Shown here: positions 20,077 to 27,634 of the stretch, piece by piece
Layout of the letters: each line of letters opens with the position of its first letter
Position numbering within the stretch: position 1 is the stretch's first letter
Assembly: GCF_039614715.1 (NCBI RefSeq)
Contig: NZ_CP154857.1
Coordinates: 310,001-374,000, forward strand
Origin: Microbacterium sp. AZCO
GTDB taxonomy: Bacteria; Actinomycetota; Actinomycetes; Actinomycetales; Microbacteriaceae
Direction: 5' to 3'
Length of the DNA stretch: 64,000 nt
Translations under genes and position numbers: made by a program
Notes under the pieces: generated by a model
Databases searched by the model: none
What the model was told of the DNA's origin: nothing
The model's input: only the letters and a program-made list of their open reading frames with translations

Positions 20077-20419
20077 GACCGCTCCCGTCCGCGCCGGCCG
20101 CCGGCGCCGCCTCACTCTACGACCGGCCGCGGCCCGGTCTTCGGCCGCGTGTCGCCGTGTGACGCCCGCGCCCGGTGTCGCCGGTGACGCCCCCCGCGTG
20201 ACGCCACGTGACGCCCCGGCAGCGTGCGGAACTCCGGCTGCCTGGGGCTGCTGAGGTCGAATCGGGTCCGACACGCGGCGTGTCGTCACAGCCTGCCGTG
20301 ATCCGGCACGGTCTCGCACGCACAGAGGCGGCCTCCTCGGCACCCGCGCATGCGCGTGTCAACCGGGTTCTCCCGCCGACGCGGCCGGACGAGAGTCGGG
20401 CAGGAACGAAGGAGCACGA
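20077..20419. other. Intergenic region with GTGACGCC direct repeats
   Basis: This 343-bp gap between divergent genes holds no convincing gene. Near the SsuD-like start the 8-mer GTGACGCC occurs four times (20159, 20184, 20198 and 20208), the last two ten bases apart, or one helix turn. A GAAGGAGCACGA ribosome-binding site precedes the small gene at 20420. The repeats may be regulator sites. Confidence 0.5.
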
Positions 20420-20617
20420 ATGTCGAACGCACCGCACGCACACCACTCCGACGACGCCCGCCCCGACGGCGGCTCGCCGACCGACGCCGTCACCGACGAG
20501 GTCCGTCAGGCCGCCGCCGAGGCGGAGTCCGGCCGGGATCTCGATCCCGTGACCGGCCCGGAGTCGTCCGACGGCGCCGGCGATCCCCCTGACGACTCCG
20601 AGGCGACGAACCCCTGA
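20420..20617 (+). CDS. Small acidic hydrophilic protein of unknown function
   Basis: A 65-residue protein starting MSNAPHAHHSDDARPDGG and ending DDSEATNP. It is rich in Asp, Glu, Pro and Ala with no hydrophobic core, so it is probably intrinsically disordered. A good Shine-Dalgarno (GAAGGAG, eight bases before the ATG) and the terminator hairpin after it support a real gene. No family was recognised. Confidence 0.6.
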   Translation: MSNAPHAHHSDDARPDGGSPTDAVTDEVRQAAAEAESGRDLDPVTGPESSDGAGDPPDDSEATNP

Positions 20618-20623
20618 GACGAC

Positions 20624-20655
20624 GGATGCCGCGACCCGACCGGGCCGCGGCATCC
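20624..20655. terminator. Bidirectional terminator hairpin
   Basis: Ten-bp stem GGATGCCGCG/CGCGGCATCC with a 12-nt loop, in the gap between the convergent small acidic gene and the MHS transporter gene. Confidence 0.7.
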
Positions 20656-20671
20656 ACTCTCCTGAGTGTCG

Positions 20672-22156
20672 TCAGAGCGAGCCGGTCGCTCCGACGCCCA
20701 GGTTGTCGTCGTAGTCGACGTCCTTCGTCTCCTTCGAGAAGAGGAGCGCGATGAGCGTCAGCACCGCCATGGCCGACAGATACAGTCCGACGAGCCAGGG
20801 TGAACCGCCCGTCGCGGCCCAGAGAGCCACCGCGACGATCGGCGCGAGCGCCGCCCCGAGGATGGACGACACGTTGTACGAGATCGCCGAGCCGGAGTAG
20901 CGGACGTTCGTGGGGAACAGCTCGGGCAGCACAGCGCCCATCGGCCCGAAGGTCGATCCCATGAGCATGAACCCGAAGACGAGGAACGCCTGCACCATCG
21001 CGCCGGTGAACTTCGGGTCGGCCTGCGGCAGCAGGAACAGGTTGAACGTCAGACCGAACACGATGATGAGGCTCGTCACCCAGATGAGCAGCTTGCGGCG
21101 GCCGATCGCGTCGGCGATCGGTCCCGACAGCAGCGTGAAGATGCCGAAGAACACGACGCCGATGATCTGCATGATGACGAAGTCGGTGTAGCCGAAGCCG
21201 AGGCCGGGGTAGAACTGCGCCGCGAACGCCGTCGCGTCGAAGGTCTTGCCCGCCGCCTCCGCCTGAGCCGCCGCCGCGGCGGACGCCACATCGACACTCG
21301 CGGCCTTCGTGCCGTACGACAGCGTGAAGTTCGTCATCAGGTAGAACAGCACGTACGTCGCCAGCATGATGAACGTGCCGAGGATGAGCTCCTTCCAGTG
21401 GTGCCGGATGACGACGCCGAGCGGGAACTTGCGGATCGCACCCTTCTGCTCCGCCTTCGCGAACGTCTCGGACTCGACGAGGCGCAGCCGCACCCACAGG
21501 CCGATGATGACCATGACGGCCGAGAAGAGGAACGGCACCCGCCAGCCCCACGCGAGGAACGCCTCCGAGCGCTGGGCCGCCCCGTCGGGGTGCGGCAGCA
21601 GGAAGTTGATGCCGAGGAAGATGCCGTTGGCGATGATGAAGCCCAGCGGGGCGCCGAGCTGCGGGAAGGTGCCGTACCACGCCCGCTTGCCCGCGGGCGC
21701 GTTCTCGGTGGCGACGAGCGCCGCCCCCGACCACTCGCCGCCGAGGGCGAAGCCCTGCGCGAGGCGGAGGATGAGGAGGAGGAGTGCCGCCCACCAGCCG
21801 ATGTCGTTGTAGGTGGGGAGGCAGCCGATGAGGAACGTCGCGATCCCCATGACGAGGAGGGATGCCACGAGCGTGGCCTTGCGGCCGAACCGGTCGCCGA
21901 AGTGGCCGAACACGATGGCGCCGAGGGGTCGCGCGATCATGGCCGCGCCGAACACGCCGAACGAGGCGAGGAGCGCCGTCGTGTCGTTGCCGGTGGGGAA
22001 GAAGAGGACGGGGAAGACGAGCACGGCCGCCGTCGCGTAGACGTAGAAGTCGTAGAACTCGATCGTGGTGCCGACGAGGCTCGCGGTGATGACGCGCGAG
22101 CGCGGATTGACGGGACCGAGGGATGCGGGAGCCGATGTGGTGAGTGTGCGTGACAT
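20672..22156 (-). CDS. MFS transporter of the metabolite:H+ symporter (MHS, ProP/ShiA-like) family
   Basis: Membrane protein of 494 residues with 12 predicted helices. The MHS signature is clear: GTTIEFYDFYVYATAA in helix 1, GHFGDRFGRKATL in the loop between helices 2 and 3, and RLAQGFALGGEWSGAALVATE in helix 4. The central loop carries an Ala-rich insertion (VASAAAAAQAEAAGKTF). The family imports solutes such as shikimate, citrate, betaine or 4-methylmuconolactone with protons. The substrate is not shown and no catabolic partner is next to it. The start is ATG 22156. Confidence 0.88.
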   Translation of the reverse strand: MSRTLTTSAPASLGPVNPRSRVITASLVGTTIEFYDFYVYATAAVLVFPVLFFPTGNDTTALLASFGVFGAAMIARPLGAIVFGHFGDRFGRKATLVASLLVMGIATFLIGCLPTYNDIGWWAALLLLILRLAQGFALGGEWSGAALVATENAPAGKRAWYGTFPQLGAPLGFIIANGIFLGINFLLPHPDGAAQRSEAFLAWGWRVPFLFSAVMVIIGLWVRLRLVESETFAKAEQKGAIRKFPLGVVIRHHWKELILGTFIMLATYVLFYLMTNFTLSYGTKAASVDVASAAAAAQAEAAGKTFDATAFAAQFYPGLGFGYTDFVIMQIIGVVFFGIFTLLSGPIADAIGRRKLLIWVTSLIIVFGLTFNLFLLPQADPKFTGAMVQAFLVFGFMLMGSTFGPMGAVLPELFPTNVRYSGSAISYNVSSILGAALAPIVAVALWAATGGSPWLVGLYLSAMAVLTLIALLFSKETKDVDYDDNLGVGATGSL

Positions 22157-22317
22157 GAGGAACCTGGTGTCGTGACGGAAGTGACGGGTCCTCGTGGGAC
22201 GCACCGGTGGCGGGCGCCCGGAGCAGGGGTGACGCAGCGGGCGGCTCGACGCTGGGTCACCGGATGCCGCGGCGGAGTCGCCGGGCAGACGTTTTCCGAG
22301 TTTACCGGCGCATGAAG

Positions 22318-22343
22318 AAGGCGGGCCCGGATGGGCCCGCCTT
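22318..22343. terminator. Strong terminator hairpin
   Basis: Perfect 11-bp stem AAGGCGGGCCC/GGGCCCGCCTT with a GGAT loop, 23 bp after the stop of the small membrane-protein gene. On that strand it is followed by a short T-rich CTTCTT tract. Confidence 0.8.
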
Positions 22344-22365
22344 GTTCGTGCTGTGTGGGTCGGGG

Positions 22366-22719
22366 TCAGCGCCAGAGCACCGCGATCGCCGCGTTGGCGA
22401 AGGTGAGGATGCCGATCGACCAGAAGATCGCGGGGGGCACGGAGCCCGTCTTCTTCTGGCGGCCCATGCCGATTCCCAGCAGCGCGCCGATGACGAGCAG
22501 GATGACGAGCTTGACGCCGATCTTGACGTAGTTGAGCTCGTAGTCGATGCCCCACGGGGCGGCGAGGATGAGGCCGGCGACACCCGCGATCGCGAGGCCC
22601 CACTCCATGAGACGAGTGACCTGACGGCGTCGGCTGACGAGCTCGACGACCCATGCGCCGAACAGGATCGCGAAACCGGTGAGGTGGACGAGCAGGACGA
22701 CATGGCGCAGGATTTCCAT
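22366..22719 (-). CDS. Four-helix membrane protein of unknown function
   Basis: Protein of 117 residues with hydrophobic segments at about residues 5-27, 40-55, 65-85 and 97-115 and a basic VSRRRQVTR loop. The order of helices and the Gly-rich third helix (LVILLVIGALLGIGMGRQ) resemble small actinobacterial membrane proteins, but I cannot name the family. The ATG lies 6 nt after a TAGCCT -10 box with no Shine-Dalgarno, so the transcript is probably leaderless. A strong terminator follows. Confidence 0.75.
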   Translation of the reverse strand: MEILRHVVLLVHLTGFAILFGAWVVELVSRRRQVTRLMEWGLAIAGVAGLILAAPWGIDYELNYVKIGVKLVILLVIGALLGIGMGRQKKTGSVPPAIFWSIGILTFANAAIAVLWR

Positions 22720-22750
22720 GCGCCCAGGCTACCTTATGTAATGCTGAAGG

Positions 22751-23248
22751 TCAGAACCCCGCGGGACGCCGACGGGCCTCCCGCAGTTCCCGGAGGACCA
22801 GCGCCGTGCGGATGGCGGCATCCGCCGCCTCGGCGCCCTTGTCCTCCTTCGAGCCGGGCAGACCCGCCCGGTCGATCCCCTGCTGCTCGTCGTCGAGGGT
22901 GAGCACGCCGAAGCCGACCGGCTTGCCCGTGTCGAGCGCGACGCGCGTGAGTCCGTCGGTCGCGGCGTTGGACACGAAGTCGAAGTGCGGCGTGCCGCCG
23001 CGGATGATGACGCCGAGCGCCACGACGGCGTCGGCGCCGGCATCCAGTGCCGCCTTCGCCGCCACGGGGAGCTCGAACGACCCGGGCACGCGCACGAGCC
23101 GCCAGTCCGCTCCCGCCGCCTCGAGCGTCCGCTCGGCGCCGGCGATGAGGCCGTCGGTGATGACGTCGTGCCAGGTGCCCGCGATCACGACGATGTCGAG
23201 CCCCGTGGCATCCGTTCCGCCGACGATGGGTGCGCCTTTGCCGCTCAT
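22751..23248 (-). CDS. ribH: 6,7-dimethyl-8-ribityllumazine synthase
   Basis: Enzyme of 165 residues that joins 3,4-dihydroxy-2-butanone 4-phosphate and 5-amino-6-ribitylaminouracil, the penultimate step of riboflavin synthesis. Family landmarks are VRVPGSFELPVAAK, ALGVIIRGGTPHFDFV with the catalytic histidine, and the LDTGKPVGFGVLT strand. It is the last gene of the rib operon and its ATG overlaps the RibBA stop. No unusual feature. Confidence 0.95.
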   Translation of the reverse strand: MSGKGAPIVGGTDATGLDIVVIAGTWHDVITDGLIAGAERTLEAAGADWRLVRVPGSFELPVAAKAALDAGADAVVALGVIIRGGTPHFDFVSNAATDGLTRVALDTGKPVGFGVLTLDDEQQGIDRAGLPGSKEDKGAEAADAAIRTALVLRELREARRRPAGF

Positions 23249-24537
23249 GCGGTTGCTCCTCCGGTCAGGTGCGACTCCTTCATCTGGGCGAGAGCCTCGC
23301 TGAGCTCCTGCTCGTCGATGATGTGGCCCATGCGGTCGCGCTTGGTGGCCAGGTACTGGTGATTGTTCGGGCCGACGCCCACGAGGAGCGGCACCTGCTC
23401 GACGATGTCGAGCCCGAGCTCGCGGAGCTGGTTCACCTTGTCGGAGTTGTTCGTGAGCAGGCGCACCTTGTCCACGCCGAGATCCGCGAGGATACCGGCC
23501 GCCGCCGCGTAGTCGCGCGCGTCGGCCGGAAGGCCGAGGGCGAGGTTGGCGTCGACCGTGTCGAGGCCGCGCTCCTGCAGGCTGTACGCGCGCAGCTTGT
23601 TGATGAGGCCGATGCCGCGACCCTCGTGACCGCGCATGTAGATGACGACGCCGCCGTCCTGCTCGATCGCGTCGAGGGCGGCCTCGAGCTGGGGGCCGCA
23701 CTCGCACTTGAGCGAGCCGAACGCCTCGCCCGTCAGGCACTCGGAGTGCACGCGCACGAGCGGCGCCTCCTCGGCGAGCTCGCCCGAGACGATCGCGACG
23801 TGGTCGGTGCCGGTCATGCGGTCCTTGTAGGCGAGAAGCCGGAACTGCCCGTGCGAGGTCGGCACGTTCGCCTCGGCGCGCAGGCTGACGCGGCGCTTGT
23901 GCGCGGCATTCGCAGGGGCCTCGAGCGGCTCGTTCTCCTCGAGGTAGGCGATGAGCTGCTCGATCGTGATGACGGGCACGCCGTCACGCTTGCCGAGCTC
24001 GATCAGCCCGGGCAGGCGCATCATCGACCCGTCCTCGGCGACGATCTCGGCGATCGCGCCGACCGGCTTGAGCCCCGCCAGGCGCGTGAGCTCGACAGCG
24101 GCCTCGGTGTGGCCTCCGCGCTCGCGCACGCCGCCGTCGACGGCCCGCAGCGGAAGGATGTGGCCGGGACGGATGACGCTCGTCGGCGTGGAGTCGGGGT
24201 CGGCGAGCACGTTGAGGGTGTGCGCGCGGTCGGAGGCGCTGATCCCGGTCGACTGGCGGTCGGCGGCGTCGACGCTCACGGTGTAGGCCGTGCCGCGGGC
24301 GTCCTCGTTGACCGCGACCATCGGCGGCAGGTCGAGACGGTCGGCCCACTCGGCGGGCATGGGCGCGCAGATGAAGCCGCTCGACCAGCGGACCGTCCAG
24401 GCCACCCACTCGGGCGTCGCGAGCTCGGCCGAGAGGACGACGTCGCCCTCGTTCTCGCGGTTCTCGTCGTCGGCGACGATGACGGGGCGGCCCTGGCGCA
24501 GGGACTCCAGGGCGTCGGGGATCGTGGAAAGGCTCAT
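23245..24537 (-). CDS. ribBA: Bifunctional 3,4-dihydroxy-2-butanone 4-phosphate synthase/GTP cyclohydrolase II
   Basis: Fusion protein of 430 residues. The N-terminal DHBP synthase domain (about 1-205) has the acidic DDENRENEGD loop and HILPLRAVDGGVRERGGHTEA. The C-terminal GTP cyclohydrolase II (about 210-415) has the zinc cysteines in SECLTGEAFGSLKCECG and the RGHEGRGIGL motif. It supplies both substrates for riboflavin synthesis, from ribulose 5-phosphate and GTP. It lies between ribE and ribH with 4-bp overlaps on both sides, so the set is translated as one unit under the FMN riboswitch. Confidence 0.96.
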   Translation of the reverse strand: MSLSTIPDALESLRQGRPVIVADDENRENEGDVVLSAELATPEWVAWTVRWSSGFICAPMPAEWADRLDLPPMVAVNEDARGTAYTVSVDAADRQSTGISASDRAHTLNVLADPDSTPTSVIRPGHILPLRAVDGGVRERGGHTEAAVELTRLAGLKPVGAIAEIVAEDGSMMRLPGLIELGKRDGVPVITIEQLIAYLEENEPLEAPANAAHKRRVSLRAEANVPTSHGQFRLLAYKDRMTGTDHVAIVSGELAEEAPLVRVHSECLTGEAFGSLKCECGPQLEAALDAIEQDGGVVIYMRGHEGRGIGLINKLRAYSLQERGLDTVDANLALGLPADARDYAAAAGILADLGVDKVRLLTNNSDKVNQLRELGLDIVEQVPLLVGVGPNNHQYLATKRDRMGHIIDEQELSEALAQMKESHLTGGATA

Positions 24538-25205
24538 CGGGAGCCTCCTTCCGTTGCCGCGGCGGGTGCCACGGGGTCAGTCGATGCGGGGAGGCCGAAG
24601 GCGACCAGGCGCTGCACGTGCCGCGCGAGGATGTCGGTCTCGAGGTTGACGTCGTCGCCGGCGCCGCGGGCGCCGAGGGTCGTCGCTTCGAGGGTCTCGG
24701 GGATCAGCGACACCTCGAACCAGTGCGGAGACGCCGCCGCCGTCGAGGCCGGAGAGACGGCGCTGACGGTGAGCGAGACGCCGTCGACGGCGATCGAGCC
24801 CTTGTCGACGACGAGCGGTGCGAGGTGGGCGGGGAGGCCGATGCGGAGCACGCGCCACTCGGCGCCGCGTCGCACCTCGAGCACTTCGCCCGTGCCGTCG
24901 ATATGCCCCTGCACGATGTGCCCGCCGAGGCGACCGTGCGCCTGCGTCGCGCGTTCGACGTTGACGGCGCGGCCCGCGGCGACGCCCGCGAGCGTCGACA
25001 TGTCGAGCGTCTGCTTCATGACGTCGGCCGTGAACCAGTCGTCGCCCTGGTCGACGACCGTCAGGCAGACGCCGCTGATCGAGATGGAGTCGCCGTGCCC
25101 GGCATCCGATACGGCCTTCGGCGCGCGCACCGTCAGCCGGACGCCGTCACCCGACGGCGCCACCTCGGTCACTTCGCCGATCTCCTCGACGATGCCCGTG
25201 AACAT
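24534..25205 (-). CDS. ribE: Riboflavin synthase alpha chain
   Basis: Protein of 223 residues with two lumazine-binding repeats; the first begins MFTGIVEEIGEV and the second region has GHIVQGHIDGTGEV. It dismutates two lumazine molecules to riboflavin. The start ATG 25205 overlaps the ribD stop in TGATG; a GTG three bases upstream is a weaker choice because the family begins MFTGIVEE. The 3' end overlaps ribBA. Confidence 0.95.
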   Translation of the reverse strand: MFTGIVEEIGEVTEVAPSGDGVRLTVRAPKAVSDAGHGDSISISGVCLTVVDQGDDWFTADVMKQTLDMSTLAGVAAGRAVNVERATQAHGRLGGHIVQGHIDGTGEVLEVRRGAEWRVLRIGLPAHLAPLVVDKGSIAVDGVSLTVSAVSPASTAAASPHWFEVSLIPETLEATTLGARGAGDDVNLETDILARHVQRLVAFGLPASTDPVAPAAATEGGSR

Positions 25206-26290
25206 CACTCGTCTCCTTCTTCGTGGTGCTTCGTGCTCTGCCCGGGGGAGCCTGCCGCCGTGACGGCGTGCGCACTCCGGCTGGGCGTGGCGACGATGAG
25301 CAGGTCATCGCCGAGTCGCTCGATCGCGGCGACCTGGAGGCGCCGGCCCTCATCGATCGAGGCGACGCCGATGTCGCCGAGGGCGAGGCGGTCGCCGCCG
25401 AGCAGCACCGGTGCGACGTATGCCAGCACCTCGTCGGCGAGACCCTCGCGAACGAACGCGCTCGCGATCGTGGGGCCGCCCTCGACGAACACGCTCTGGA
25501 TGCCGCGCTCGCGCAGATCGGCGAGGGCCGCGCGCAGGTCGTCGCCCGAATACTGGAGGAAGGGGAGGGGATGCCGCCGCACGGCCGCGTCCTCGGGCAC
25601 CCCCCGCACACCGAGCACGACCGGGACAGGCTGATGAGGCAGCAGTGCGCCCTCGGCATCGCGGGCCGTCAGCGCGGGATCGTCGGCGAGCACGGTGCCG
25701 GTGCCGGCCACGATGGCGTCGGCCCGTGCGCGGCGCCGGTGCACGTCGGCGCGCGCTTCGGGTCCGGTGATCCACTGACTCGTGCCGTCGGCCGCCGCCG
25801 CCCGCCCGTCGAGGCTCTGCGCCCATTTGACGGTGACATGCGGACGGCCGAGGCTCTGCACGGTCAGCCAGGACTCGAGCAGTCGCCGCCCCTCGTCGCC
25901 GAGCAGGCCGCGCTCCACGTCGACGCCCGCCTGGCGCAGCTTGTCCCCGCCGCCCGACGAATGGTCGCCCGGGTCGTCGACGGCGTACACGACCCGCGCG
26001 ACGCCGGCGGCGATGAGCGCATCGGCGCAGGGACCGGTGCGACCGGTGTGGTTGCAGGGCTCCAGGGTCACGACCGCGGTCGCGCCGCGCGCGGCTCCCG
26101 GGGCGAGCTTCGAGAGCGCGTCGACTTCGGCGTGGGGCGTGCTCGCCCCTCGGTGCCACCCCTCGGCCAGGACGTCTCCGGCGGTCGACAGCAGCACTGC
26201 GCCCACCTGCGGGTTGATGCCGCGGGGACCGTTGCGCGCGATGGCGAGTGCGCGCCGCATGGCGCGCTCTTCCGCGTCGTTCACCGTCAT
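25205..26290 (-). CDS. ribD: Bifunctional diaminohydroxyphosphoribosylaminopyrimidine deaminase/reductase
   Basis: Enzyme of 361 residues. The N-terminal deaminase domain shows the zinc ligands HAEVDAL and PCNHTGRTGPC. The C-terminal reductase domain shows VKWAQSLDGRAAA and FVEGGPTIASAF. It carries out two early steps of riboflavin synthesis. It is the first gene of the rib operon, downstream of an FMN riboswitch. Its Shine-Dalgarno (AGGA) lies in the 3' arm of a potential hairpin, GGCAGG at 26298-26303 against CCTGCC at 26323-26328, which could mask it when FMN is bound (inference). Confidence 0.94.
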   Translation of the reverse strand: MTVNDAEERAMRRALAIARNGPRGINPQVGAVLLSTAGDVLAEGWHRGASTPHAEVDALSKLAPGAARGATAVVTLEPCNHTGRTGPCADALIAAGVARVVYAVDDPGDHSSGGGDKLRQAGVDVERGLLGDEGRRLLESWLTVQSLGRPHVTVKWAQSLDGRAAAADGTSQWITGPEARADVHRRRARADAIVAGTGTVLADDPALTARDAEGALLPHQPVPVVLGVRGVPEDAAVRRHPLPFLQYSGDDLRAALADLRERGIQSVFVEGGPTIASAFVREGLADEVLAYVAPVLLGGDRLALGDIGVASIDEGRRLQVAAIERLGDDLLIVATPSRSAHAVTAAGSPGQSTKHHEEGDE

Positions 26291-26358
26291 CCGTCTTCCT
26301 GCCTGCCTCACGAGAGAACCGGGGCAGGGGAAGCGGGTGCGCACAACGCGACGCCCGT

Positions 26359-26515
26359 GCTGCCTCCCATCCGGACTCGCAGCGCTTGCGCACTGCATCA
26401 CCGTCGGTCCCGGAATTCCACCGGATCGGCCTCGGCCCGCTCCCTGGGGGAGCGGATGCCTCGGCTCGCGGACTGTCACCGCCGGTTCGGATTCTCACCG
26501 ACCCCGGAGCACGTC
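26359..26515 (-). ncRNA. FMN riboswitch (RFN element) controlling ribD-ribE-ribBA-ribH
   Basis: On the minus strand the conserved RFN blocks appear in order: GGGGTCGGTGAGAATCCGAA, CCGGCGGTGACAGTCCGCGA, a variable arm, CCGATCCGGTGGAATTCCGG, ACCGACGGTGATGCAGTGCG and GTCCGGATGGGAGGCAGCA. These are the six-helix junction elements that bind flavin mononucleotide and shut off riboflavin genes. A TACACT -10-like box lies at 26525-26530, about ten bases before the aptamer. The leader ends 68 bp before the ribD ATG with a possible RBS-masking hairpin and no clear U-tract, so control of translation is more likely than termination. Confidence 0.96.
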
Positions 26516-26585
26516 GATGCTCTGAGTGTAGTCAACGCGGCATCCGTCGATTCATTCCTTGACATGGAACGACTCACGGTGGGGT

Positions 26586-27545
26586 TCACTCGAGGAGCGC
26601 GCGCGCTGTCGCCTCGTCGACCAGCAGGTCGGTGGCCGTGCGCGCCTCGAGCGCGCCTCGCAGGCTCGCGAGCTTCGAGACCCCCGAGACGATGCACAGA
26701 CGCCGCGGCACGCGACGCAGGAGCTCGAGGGTCGGGCCCGTCGCACGATCGTTCAGCGCGATGCCGTCGCTCGACCCGTCGGCCCGGAAGAAGACCGTCG
26801 CGATGTCGCCCACGACGCCCTCCTCGCTGAGCTCATCGAGCTCGTCGGCCTCGAGGTAGCCGCCGCTGTACACGTGACTCGGCACCCGCGACCCCGCCGA
26901 CCCCGTGCTGAAGACGACGAGGTCCATGCTCGCCTGCATGTCGAGGATCCGCCGAGTGCTGCGCTCCCGCCACATGCCCTCCTTCGTCTGCGGGTCGTCG
27001 AAGAAGGCCGGCACGGGGAACTGCTGGGCGCTCGCCTCGTAGGCGGCGGCGAAGCGGCTCAGGATCTCGCTGGCGTACAGGATGCCGGTCGTCTGGGTGT
27101 TGCCGGACCCGTTGAGCTGCACGAATGTCGTGCCACGGACGGCTTTCGGCACGAGATGCCGGCTCACGGCCTCGGTCGTCGACCCCCACGCGACCCCGAT
27201 CGTCATGTCGTCGTGCACGAGCTCGAGCAGTGCGTGGCCGGCGGCGACCGCGACGCGCTGCAGCCGATCGACCTCCGTCGTGTCGTCGGGCACCGGCACG
27301 ACCTGCGCCGTGACGCCGTAGCGGTCGGCGAGCCGCTCCTCGAGTCGCTGGGGTGCGGCGAACGGCGACCGGATGCGGATGTCGACGATCCCGGTCGACC
27401 GCGCGTAGGTGAGCAGTCGCGACACGGTGGAGCGCGACGTGTCGAGCTCGTGGGCGATCGCGTCCATGGTGCGGTCCTGCACGTAGTAGAGGTGCGCCGC
27501 CGTGAGGGCGCGACCGATCATGCGCGCGTCGTTGAGCTGGTCCAC
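26586..27545 (-). CDS. SorC-family transcriptional regulator divergent from glpD
   Basis: Regulator of 319 residues. An N-terminal HTH (about 15-55, AHLYYVQDRTMDAIAHELDT and SRSTVSRLLTYAR) is followed by a SorC/DeoR-C sugar-phosphate-binding domain with VVPVPDD, TIGVAWGSTTEAV and VFFRADG. The family senses phosphorylated sugars or polyols. GTG 27545 was chosen because farther-upstream starts (GTG 27560, TTG 27581) would overlap a 14-bp palindrome that looks like its operator. The divergent neighbours are glpD and glpK, so it may regulate glycerol use, with glycerol 3-phosphate as a possible effector (inference). Confidence 0.85.
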   Translation of the reverse strand: MDQLNDARMIGRALTAAHLYYVQDRTMDAIAHELDTSRSTVSRLLTYARSTGIVDIRIRSPFAAPQRLEERLADRYGVTAQVVPVPDDTTEVDRLQRVAVAAGHALLELVHDDMTIGVAWGSTTEAVSRHLVPKAVRGTTFVQLNGSGNTQTTGILYASEILSRFAAAYEASAQQFPVPAFFDDPQTKEGMWRERSTRRILDMQASMDLVVFSTGSAGSRVPSHVYSGGYLEADELDELSEEGVVGDIATVFFRADGSSDGIALNDRATGPTLELLRRVPRRLCIVSGVSKLASLRGALEARTATDLLVDEATARALLE

Positions 27546-27555
27546 CCACCCATCG

Positions 27556-27569
27556 TGCACGTATGTGCA
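27556..27569. promoter_or_regulatory. Probable SorC-regulator operator between the regulator gene and glpD
   Basis: TGCACGTATGTGCA has 5-bp arms TGCAC and GTGCA about a GTAT centre. It is the only clear palindrome in the 89-bp divergent gap. It lies 66 bp before glpD and 11 bp before the chosen regulator start. Confidence 0.5.
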
Positions 27570-27634
27570 GATGGCCTGCAAGTACTTCCAGCGGTGCGAT
27601 GATGGGGGCAGGCCACGAGAGAGGACAGGGATCG

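Noticed and set aside
20672..22156. MHS transporter as a part of the aromatic acid module
   Set aside because: It lies 8 kb from the module behind unrelated operons and no shared promoter element was found; the liv-type importer is a better candidate.
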